A DNA stretch of 14,044 bases from an uncultured Rhizobiaceae group bacterium (GTDB lineage: Bacteria > Pseudomonadota > Alphaproteobacteria > Rhizobiales > Rhizobiaceae). Below, one piece after another: positions 1 to 4,706 of the stretch. Both the position numbers and the translations under genes were made by a program. The notes under the pieces are model-generated. The model was given only the letters and a program-made list of their open reading frames with translations. It did not search any database and was not told the DNA's origin. The stretch lies in NCBI GenBank assembly GCA_937923355.1, contig CALAIO010000339.1:1-14044 (forward strand). The letters run 5' to 3'. Position 1 is the stretch's first letter. Each line of letters starts with the position of its first letter.

Positions 1-596
1 TGGAGACCAAGGCCAGTGTAGGCCAGATTAACCGGGTTTACTTCGGTTCGAACTTCAAACCATTTGCCGTAGTTGGTTTCGCGGATATAGCCAAAGAGAT
101 CCGCTACTTGGGTCAAGGCACCATCTTCAATTGGGCCACCAGTAAGTTTGGCAAAGCCATAGCGTTTTACAGCGGCTAACCAAGCTTCAAGTTTTGCCTG
201 CTCGCGCTTAACTTCATTGAAATCAGCTACGGGAATTGCATCGTTTAAACCGCTATCCCAGGTCTGTGTGCTTGCAGATAGCCAGCCTTTTTCGGTACTG
301 TTTTTTTGCGTGTCATAGGCATGAGCCGCTAGCCAGTTAACTGGAAATTCTGTCTGTTTTCCATCAGGGCCAAATTCGATTTGAAGACCCGTATCGTTTA
401 GTGTCGTTGATTTTAAGTCTGTATTTTTTGGAATATCATTCAGCGTAATCAAGCGCTGACCATTTGCGGCACGGGTTTCTTCATCCAGTGCATTGTCGCG
501 AAGCCAAAGCGCATGAAACCGCGTCTCATTTGCCTTGCCATCTTTCAGCAATAACGTCTGGCCGTTGTCGATAATATCCGCAGAAACGTAAATCAT
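1..596 (-). CDS. Gamma-butyrobetaine hydroxylase-like 2-oxoglutarate/Fe(II) dioxygenase, N-terminal part
   Basis: This gene is cut by the left edge; 198 residues are visible, starting at an ATG whose complement is 594-596. A GGAG ribosome site lies about 8 nt upstream. The translated N-terminus carries FHALWLRDN (residues 27-35), NGQRLITL (45-52) and NWLAAHAYD (87-95), which are typical of the small N-terminal domain of gamma-butyrobetaine hydroxylases. IRETNYG (171-177) and NLAYTGLGL (190-198) follow and lead into the TauD-type catalytic domain; the HxD iron motif would lie just past the edge. Family members hydroxylate trimethylammonium substrates: gamma-butyrobetaine to carnitine, trimethyllysine, or 2-trimethylaminoethylphosphonate. 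Many members have a CxCxxC zinc cluster directly after WLRDN, but here residues 36-42 are ALDEETR with no cysteine. The substrate therefore cannot be fixed, and the phosphonate dioxygenase TmpA is a real alternative. Family assignment is fairly sure; exact function is not. Confidence 0.85.
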   Translation of the reverse strand, partial: MIYVSADIIDNGQTLLLKDGKANETRFHALWLRDNALDEETRAANGQRLITLNDIPKNTDLKSTTLNDTGLQIEFGPDGKQTEFPVNWLAAHAYDTQKNSTEKGWLSASTQTWDSGLNDAIPVADFNEVKREQAKLEAWLAAVKRYGFAKLTGGPIEDGALTQVADLFGYIRETNYGKWFEVRTEVNPVNLAYTGLGL

Positions 597-682
597 GTTC
601 TAGCTCCAAATTCGTCTCTGACAGATTTGTCTGAAAATTTATATTTTGCAATATTTTTGTTTGGAGTAGGTAATTAAAGCTC

Positions 683-764
683 CGTCATCCTCGGGCTTGC
701 CCCGAGGATCCAGCAAGAATGTTGTCTTGCGTTCTGGATCCTCGCCTCAAGGGCGAGGATGACG
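683..764. repeat. Two-hairpin intergenic palindromic repeat
   Basis: An 82-nt element sits in the gap left of the dioxygenase start. Its outer arms CGTCATCCTCG (683-693) and CGAGGATGACG (754-764) are exact reverse complements. Its inner arms CGAGGATCCAG (703-713) and CTGGATCCTCG (734-744) are also exact reverse complements. It can therefore fold as one long palindrome or as two hairpins, CCTCGGG/CCCGAGG (689-707, with one extra C) and CCTCGCC/GGCGAGG (740-758). From memory, GTCATCCTCGGGCTTGCCCCGAGGATCC-like units are common dispersed intergenic repeats in alphaproteobacteria, so I read this as a REP/BIME-like unit pair. There is no T-run beside it, so it is not a standard terminator. Confidence 0.6.
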
Positions 765-806
765 CACTTTATTATTCACTCACCCGGTTTAATGGGTGGT
801 GTTGTC

Positions 807-856
807 CATTATCTTTTGCGAACAAACCAAAAGGATTTGTTCGCAGTCTAATAATG
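807..856. other. Long imperfect stem-loop in non-coding DNA
   Basis: The perfect 10-bp arms TGCGAACAAA (817-826) and TTTGTTCGCA (836-845) are continued inward by CC/GG around an AAAA loop with one bulged A. After a small internal loop of 4 and 5 nt, CATTAT (807-812) pairs with ATAATG (851-856). This nested pairing over 50 nt is unlikely to be accidental. No T-tract follows on either strand, so I do not call it a terminator. It could be a structured RNA segment, a protein-binding palindrome or a repeat unit; the sequence does not say which. Confidence 0.5.
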
Positions 857-894
857 CAAACAATGCCAGGGCATTGCTTTGCTAAAGCACAACA

Positions 895-944
895 GTGAGG
901 GCTGATTATAGAGCGCCCGTATGTGCTGGACTTTCAGCCCTCAC
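895..944. other. 11-bp inverted repeat with 28-nt loop
   Basis: GTGAGGGCTGA (895-905) and TCAGCCCTCAC (934-944) are exact reverse complements. Two smaller hairpins lie immediately to the left: CAATGC/GCATTG (861-876) and TGCTTT/AAAGCA (875-889). Together with the stem-loop at 807-856 and the repeat at 683-764 they make an almost continuous series of foldable units. No coding frame is evident across it. The role is unknown. Confidence 0.45.
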
Positions 945-1239
945 GCGGAGATTTGATGTCAATGTCGAACTCTTCATGCACACTATTTCGACAAAGCCTC
1001 TAGGATGATTTCGCATCCGTAAGCGATCCACTGATGTCTCTGCAATTCGCTGCGCTCATTGCACCAAGAACATCCATGGCCACCGCCGCTCCGCTTTCAG
1101 CAAGACATAAAACAATAGACGCGTTCTATGGTTGTGCATCTTGCTGATGAAAGGATTATGCAGGAGGTTTTGGCGGCGGGGAAAAGTTTTTTGGAATTTA
1201 GTTTAGCTTTGATTTCCTTAAGAACGACATGACTGCATT
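945..1239. other. Non-coding remainder of the 597-1239 gap; no gene seen
   Basis: This stretch lies downstream of the exported-protein gene, which is read leftward. I see only short open frames without good ribosome sites, for example about 34 codons on the plus strand from an ATG near 1128. It also holds a 7-bp inverted repeat TGTCGAA (963-969)/TTCGACA (987-993) and a small GGATG/CATCC hairpin at 1003-1018. It may contain decayed coding sequence, but no recognisable protein remains. Confidence 0.4.
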
Positions 1240-1908
1240 CTAAAGTGCTGCTGATAGTGGTTTTAGAAAATCATGGATCTGCTGAACTTTGTTTGCCATT
1301 TTAGTTGCAGCAATTTTGGGGTTGTTCAAAAATGCTTGTTTGATTTTCCAGCTGGCGCTTACTTGTAATTGTTTGTTGATTGCCAAAACGGGTATTTTAC
1401 ATTGAGTTGTGTCGCAATAGATGACTAAGGGAATGTTGCCAGAATAGGGTGAAACCAACTGGCAACTTAAGTTGTCTTTTTTTGCAGTCGTTGCGCACAA
1501 GAAGTTTGCGCCTTGGGTAGTCGTTGTGTCATTGCGTTCCAGTATTGCGATATGATCGCTTGCATTTTTCTCAGCGGTTGTTTTTGTATCATCCACTGCC
1601 AAGATATTGAATTCTTCTAAGCTGATATTTGCCTTTTGAGGGTTGTAGGCGATGCTTTTAACAACTGGAATTGGATTGCCATGACCATCCTTTGATATTT
1701 CTTGAACGGAAATGCAGTCAGTATTATCTGTTAGTAAAAGGTCCTCGCCATCGAAATTTTCTGCCCGAAAAACAGTGCCACCACGGTAAATTTTGCCGCT
1801 CTTGTCTTTCAGTCCGAAATCTACAAAGCGGTAAAAGTCAGGGCAATTCTGAGCACTTGCTTGGCTTGCGAATAAGATAAAGCATATGAATGCAAAGGCT
1901 CTCAACAT
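1240..1908 (-). CDS. Exported protein of unknown function with six cysteines
   Basis: The gene encodes 222 residues, and I do not recognise the family. Residues 1-19 form a clear Sec signal peptide: a charged start, a hydrophobic FAFICFILFA stretch, and an ASA cleavage motif before QN. The mature protein should be periplasmic or secreted. It has six cysteines, at residues 22, 65, 138, 149, 165 and 170, enough for three disulfides; the last two form a CDTTQC motif. No further membrane segment or catalytic motif is evident. The C-terminus (from about residue 187) is probably helical and basic. The ATG at 1906-1908 (complement) follows an AAGGGAAAG ribosome site. It stands alone, divergent from rnpB, and nothing nearby suggests its role. 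The existence of the gene is well supported by the signal peptide and ribosome site. Confidence 0.8.
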   Translation of the reverse strand: MLRAFAFICFILFASQASAQNCPDFYRFVDFGLKDKSGKIYRGGTVFRAENFDGEDLLLTDNTDCISVQEISKDGHGNPIPVVKSIAYNPQKANISLEEFNILAVDDTKTTAEKNASDHIAILERNDTTTTQGANFLCATTAKKDNLSCQLVSPYSGNIPLVIYCDTTQCKIPVLAINKQLQVSASWKIKQAFLNNPKIAATKMANKVQQIHDFLKPLSAAL

Positions 1909-2030
1909 TTTCTTTCCCTTAAAATATTACCATCCTAAAGAATTTTAAGCTGCACAAACAATGCTGCTATAGTTGTATCGGAGCGCATATTTGTCATTTG
2001 AAATTTTAAGTTTCTAATTGAAATGCTTGC

Positions 2031-2059
2031 CTTGCCCCGAACCATCATCCCGCCTATAC
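2031..2059 (+). promoter_or_regulatory. Putative housekeeping promoter of rnpB
   Basis: CTTGCC (2031-2036) and CTATAC (2054-2059) are separated by exactly 17 nt. They resemble the alphaproteobacterial housekeeping-sigma consensus CTTGAC-N17-CTATAT. The -10 box ends 7 nt before the predicted 5' end of RNase P RNA at about 2067, which is where transcription should start. The position agrees independently with the P1 helix boundary, so I consider it likely. Confidence 0.6.
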
Positions 2060-2066
2060 CAACTTC

Positions 2067-2476
2067 ACCAGTCGGTCGGGTGATTGCTGCTGCTAGTCTC
2101 GAAAGGGCGCAGTGGAGGAAAGTCCGGGCTCCATGGAAACACGATGCCGGATAACTTCCGGCTGGGGAAGTGGTTCGCCACAAACCCAAGGGAAAGTGCC
2201 GCAGAAAGTAAACCGCCTATGAGCAATCTTAGGTAAGGGTGAAAGGGTGAGGTAAGAGCTCACCGCACGTGCCAGTAATGTCCGTGGCAAGGTAAACCCC
2301 ATCGGGAGCAAAACCGAATAGGGACAATGCGAGGTAGTAATATCTCAGCCTGTTTCCAGGTCAGTTGTCCGGGTAGGTTGCACCGAGGCGGCAAGTAATT
2401 GCCGCCCCAGATGAATAATCACCACGTCCTGGCTCACGCCAAGGCCATACAGAACCCGGCTTACAGGCCGACTGGT
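2067..2476 (+). ncRNA. rnpB: RNase P RNA, bacterial type A
   Basis: This is the catalytic RNA of ribonuclease P, which removes the 5' leader of pre-tRNAs together with the protein RnpA. The universal conserved blocks are all present and in order: GAGGAAAGTCCGGGCTCC from 2115, the GGTAAGAGCTCACCG block at 2251-2265, GCAAAACCGAATAGG near 2308-2322, AGATGAATAATCA from 2409, and CAGAACCCGGCTTACAG at about 2450-2466. The ends are set by helix P1: ACCAGTCGG (2067-2075) pairs perfectly with CCGACTGGT (2468-2476). The length of about 410 nt suits alphaproteobacterial type A RNAs. The exact mature ends may differ by a few bases. It lies just upstream of mraZ on the same strand. Confidence 0.97.
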
Positions 2477-2484
2477 ATTATTTC

Positions 2485-2516
2485 TTTTTCGCCAAGGCGG
2501 ATGCCTTGGCGAAAAA
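2485..2516 (+). terminator. Perfect 14-bp stem-loop after rnpB, possible 3'-end or terminator structure
   Basis: Arms at 2485-2498 and 2503-2516 are perfect reverse complements (core CGCCAAGGC/GCCTTGGCG extended by T5/A5) around a GGAT loop. It begins 9 nt after the rnpB P1 helix, behind a T-rich tract (2476-2489). The 3' side is followed by A-rich sequence rather than a T-run, so it is not a canonical intrinsic terminator in either direction. I infer a role in ending or protecting the rnpB transcript. Confidence 0.4.
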
Positions 2517-2521
2517 CAGCC

Positions 2522-2545
2522 ATGAGTCAAAATGACTCATTCTTC
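2522..2545 (+). terminator. Second stem-loop downstream of rnpB, weak terminator candidate
   Basis: ATGAGTCA (2522-2529) and TGACTCAT (2533-2540) pair perfectly around an AAA loop and are followed by TCTTCC, a short and imperfect pyrimidine tail. It could finish termination of rnpB transcripts that pass the first hairpin. A palindromic protein-binding site is the alternative. Confidence 0.3.
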
Positions 2546-2559
2546 CAAGATTCAATGTA

Positions 2560-2576
2560 ATGTACTTTTAGTACAT
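2560..2576. other. Third stem-loop between rnpB and mraZ
   Basis: ATGTACT (2560-2566) and AGTACAT (2570-2576) pair perfectly around TTT. A 10-nt palindrome, TGCAATTGCA, follows at 2581-2590. There is no T-run after either. The role is unknown; they lie between the end of rnpB and the operator array upstream of mraZ. Confidence 0.3.
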
Positions 2577-2610
2577 GAATTGCAATTGCATGAATCTGCT
2601 TGCTCGAAAT

Positions 2611-2665
2611 TCCTAATAAATCCCTAAAATTCCCATTGACGCCCAAATGTGCCCATGATATCCCA
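2611..2665 (-). promoter_or_regulatory. MraZ operator: 10-bp-periodic TGGG repeat array
   Basis: On the minus strand, TGGGA, TGGGC, TGGGC and TGGGA occur at 2661-2665, 2651-2655, 2641-2645 and 2631-2635. Degenerate units AGGGA (2621-2625) and TAGGA (2611-2615) follow. Every unit is separated from the next by exactly 5 nt. MraZ of E. coli is known to bind TGGGN direct repeats with 5-nt spacers upstream of its own gene, and this array fits that rule exactly. It lies 90-145 bp before the mraZ start and overlaps a candidate promoter, so autorepression of the dcw operon is the natural reading. Here the TGGG-bearing strand is opposite to transcription. Spacing and sequence are directly seen; binding is inferred. 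Confidence 0.78.
2636..2664 (+). promoter_or_regulatory. Candidate promoter of the dcw operon
   Basis: TTGACG (2636-2641) is a good -35 box. At 17-nt spacing the -10 position would be TATCCC (2659-2664), which is only a moderate match; AT-rich alternatives (CATATATAT) begin just after. The boxes fall inside the TGGG repeat array, so a bound MraZ oligomer would cover them. This is the only reasonable promoter I find between rnpB and mraZ, but the start site is not certain. Confidence 0.38.
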
Positions 2666-2755
2666 TATATATGCTTTGGAAGGCCAATAAGGCTTCGAGC
2701 AACGGGGGATGGCTGGTCTTTAAGGCGGTTATCATAACAATTTGGAAGGTGGATT

Positions 2756-3250
2756 ATGGATCGGTTCCTCTCGAACACGATCAATAAGGTGGATAAAAAG
2801 GGTAGGGTTTCTATCCCTGCATCTTTTCGCCCTATCCTTGCAGATACCAACCGTCTTTACATTTTGAATTCTGTCGATCAGCCAACAGTGGATGCGGGTG
2901 ATATCCAGTTGATTGAACGCAAGGAGCGTCAACTTGAAACCATGGATCAATTTTCTGAAGAGTATGAGCTTCAGTCTTTTGTACTGCATGGTGATTCAAC
3001 TGAGTTAAAAATTGATGGTGAGGGCAGGATTGTGCTGACCGACACCATTCGGGAACAAACCGGAATAACAAACCAGGCTGCATTTGTTGGGCGTGGGCAT
3101 TTTTTTCAGATTTGGGAGCCGGAAAAGTTTCGTGCCTACCGCGAGGAAGCACGCAAGAAAGTCGCGGAGATGCGCCGCGCAAAAAGTGGGCAAGCGCTGG
3201 GGGGCGCTAAGGGTGGTGTTGCAACAAGACAAGGGGAGCAAGACACGTGA
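2756..3250 (+). CDS. mraZ: Transcriptional regulator MraZ
   Basis: MraZ is a DNA-binding protein of the AbrB/SpoVT fold that forms ring-shaped oligomers and controls the dcw cluster. The 164 residues contain the two expected tandem domains, each with the DxxxR signature: D13-KKG-R17 in NKVDKKGRVSIP and D87-GEG-R91 in KIDGEGRIVL. E. coli MraZ is 152 residues. The extra length here is a polar, Gly/Lys/Arg-rich C-terminal tail after about residue 140. The ATG follows GGAAGG (2744-2749) at 6-nt spacing. It is the first gene of the cluster, directly behind a TGGG repeat array matching the known MraZ operator, so it probably represses its own operon. Its stop overlaps the rsmH start. Confidence 0.97.
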   Translation: MDRFLSNTINKVDKKGRVSIPASFRPILADTNRLYILNSVDQPTVDAGDIQLIERKERQLETMDQFSEEYELQSFVLHGDSTELKIDGEGRIVLTDTIREQTGITNQAAFVGRGHFFQIWEPEKFRAYREEARKKVAEMRRAKSGQALGGAKGGVATRQGEQDT

Positions 3251-4296
3251 TGAACAGCAATATCAAATCTGATGTTGCAGGCGGACCAGTTCGCCACGTG
3301 CCGGTTATGCTCAATGAGGTCTTGTCTTGTTTGCAACTCACTGCCACTTCTTCTGATACTTTAAACATTGTCGATGGCACATTTGGTGCGGGTGGCTATT
3401 CAACTGCAATGGTTGAAGCGGGTGCTCGTGTCATGGGTATAGACCGTGACCCAAATGCCATTCGCGATGGTGCGGCAGTGGTTAAACAACTGGATGGCAA
3501 GCTCTCGCTGGTTGCGGGTGAGTTTAGGCATTTGGATACGCTTGCGACTGAAAATGATTTTGGCGATGTTAGTGGTGTTGTTTTGGATATTGGCGTTTCT
3601 TCCATGCAGCTAGATGAAGCCGAGCGCGGATTTTCATTTCAAAAAGATGGCCCACTTGATATGCGGATGTCGCAAAAGGGTGTAAGTGCTGCTGATGTTG
3701 TAAACACCATGAAGCAGGGTGACCTAACCCGAGTTATTGGTATTTTGGGTGAAGAGCGAAAAGCTTCGCATGTTTCTCGTGCGATTGTACGAGAGCGAGA
3801 CAAGCAGCCTTTTTCCACGACATTGCAATTGGCAAATCTGGTCGAAAAGACCTTGGGGCGACGTGCAACGGATCGTATCCATCCTGCCACCAGAACTTTT
3901 CAAGCGTTACGCATTTTTGTAAATCAGGAACTGGAACAGCTTGGCGAAGCCCTGTTTGCGGCGGAGCGTTTGTTGGTTGCGGGTGGTCGTCTGGTGGTAG
4001 TTACCTTTCATTCTCTTGAAGATCGTTTGGTGAAATTATTCTTCAAAGATCGTTCTGGCACTCAAGAAGGTTCGCGGCATTTACCATTGGTAAACCATAA
4101 AGATGCGACATTCGTGATTCATGGCAAGGGTCTTTTAAAGGCCAGTCGAGAAGAAGCTGAGATAAATCCGAGATCGCGTTCCGCCAAACTGCGTTGGGCT
4201 GAGCGTAATGACACACCTGCTGGCAAGGTGGATATGTCAATTTTCGGGTTACCAAATCTGGTTTCTCTTGATGCTTTGCAAGCCAAGGGAGAATGA
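3247..4296 (+). CDS. rsmH: 16S rRNA (cytosine(1402)-N(4))-methyltransferase RsmH
   Basis: RsmH (MraW) uses S-adenosylmethionine to methylate N4 of C1402 in the ribosomal decoding centre. Visible motifs are HVPVMLNEVL near the start (17-26), the SAM-binding loop DGTFGAGGYS (43-52), GIDRDP (64-69), LDIGVSSMQLDEAERGFSF (113-131), PLDMRM (136-141), VNQELEQL (225-232) and VTFHSLEDR (252-260). The length of 349 residues is slightly above the 313 of the E. coli protein and normal for alphaproteobacteria. The frame starts GTG-ATG, at 3247 or 3250. The purine-rich site GGGGAG (3233-3238) is 8 nt from the GTG and 11 nt from the ATG, so either may be used. Both overlap the mraZ stop, indicating translational coupling. 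Confidence 0.97.
   Translation: MMNSNIKSDVAGGPVRHVPVMLNEVLSCLQLTATSSDTLNIVDGTFGAGGYSTAMVEAGARVMGIDRDPNAIRDGAAVVKQLDGKLSLVAGEFRHLDTLATENDFGDVSGVVLDIGVSSMQLDEAERGFSFQKDGPLDMRMSQKGVSAADVVNTMKQGDLTRVIGILGEERKASHVSRAIVRERDKQPFSTTLQLANLVEKTLGRRATDRIHPATRTFQALRIFVNQELEQLGEALFAAERLLVAGGRLVVVTFHSLEDRLVKLFFKDRSGTQEGSRHLPLVNHKDATFVIHGKGLLKASREEAEINPRSRSAKLRWAERNDTPAGKVDMSIFGLPNLVSLDALQAKGE
4285..4291 (+). promoter_or_regulatory. Ribosome binding site that decides the ftsL start
   Basis: AAGGGAG at 4285-4291 is the only strong Shine-Dalgarno sequence before ftsL. It ends 1 nt before the first in-frame ATG (4293), which is too close for initiation, and 10 nt before the second ATG (4302). I therefore prefer 4302. 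Confidence 0.5.
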
Positions 4297-4301
4297 ACGA
4301 G

Positions 4302-4706
4302 ATGCGACTGTCGCCTGTATTTAGAAGTTTGGATATTTTGATGGTGGCTGTGCTGATTGCGTCAGTCGTTTGGACGTTTAAAGTCAAGCATGACAGTCAG
4401 GAAGCGCTTGACCGTGTTGCCAAACTCAACAAGCAAATTGAAGCTGAAGAAAACCGCGTTGATCTTTTGAAGTCTGACTGGAGCCTGCTGACCAGTCCTG
4501 CACGTCTCGAAAAATTGGTAAAACATTATGGCGGTCAGTTAGGATTAAATCCGATTGAGCCTGCTCAGCTGGCAGATGATAATTCGCTGCCTGGTTTTAA
4601 AAAACCCGAGATTATTATCAATGAGCAGGATGAAGGCTTTGCCGGTATTGATGCAGAAACGCAAACTGGCAGCATTGGTGTTCCTACGCAAAGAGGCGCT
4701 CAATGA
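4302..4706 (+). CDS. ftsL: Cell division protein FtsL
   Basis: FtsL is a short bitopic membrane protein that, with FtsB and FtsQ, activates FtsW-FtsI at the septum. From the preferred start it has 134 residues: a short cytoplasmic N-terminus, one membrane helix (about 11-27, ILMVAVLIASVVWTF), a heptad-like coiled coil (about 31-64) and the conserved WSLLTSPARLEKL segment (60-72). A low-complexity acidic tail follows. An upstream ATG at 4293 overlaps the rsmH stop as ATGA and would add three residues, but it is only 1 nt from the ribosome site. FtsL sequences diverge strongly, so the call rests on topology, the WSLLTxPxRL segment and the fixed position between rsmH and ftsI. The stop overlaps the ftsI start. 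Confidence 0.93.
   Translation: MRLSPVFRSLDILMVAVLIASVVWTFKVKHDSQEALDRVAKLNKQIEAEENRVDLLKSDWSLLTSPARLEKLVKHYGGQLGLNPIEPAQLADDNSLPGFKKPEIIINEQDEGFAGIDAETQTGSIGVPTQRGAQ

Noticed and set aside
683..764. Reading the 683-764 palindrome as a transcription terminator
   Set aside because: No T-run borders either hairpin; the duplicated inverted unit structure fits a dispersed repeat better.
983..1103. Minus-strand open stretch ending ...YGCEIILEALSK, and a parallel frame reading ...ESGAAVAMDVLGAM, suggesting a decayed gene
   Set aside because: The first has no start codon, both are about 40 codons or shorter, and neither resembles a protein family I recognise, so a pseudogene call is not supported.
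1128..1232. A plus-strand frame of about 34 codons containing HLADERIMQEVLAAGKSFLEF
   Set aside because: The residues look protein-like, but there is no convincing ribosome site, family match or neighbour support, and it faces head-on into the gene at 1240-1908.
1671..1880. A 69-residue plus-strand frame opposite the exported-protein gene
   Set aside because: It is antisense to a gene with a clear signal peptide and ribosome site, and its composition is that of a shadow frame.
1935..2530. Several short minus-strand open frames across the RNase P RNA gene
   Set aside because: They lie antisense to rnpB, whose conserved blocks and P1 pairing fully explain the sequence.
2611..2670. Short periodic array considered as a CRISPR-like or simple tandem repeat
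   Set aside because: Repeat units are only 4-5 bp with 5-nt variable spacers, and they match the MraZ operator rule directly upstream of mraZ.
2671..2784. A 37-codon upstream reading frame from ATG 2671 overlapping the mraZ start
   Set aside because: It has no good ribosome site, overlaps the operator-promoter region and mraZ in another frame, and its peptide has no recognisable feature; chance is sufficient.
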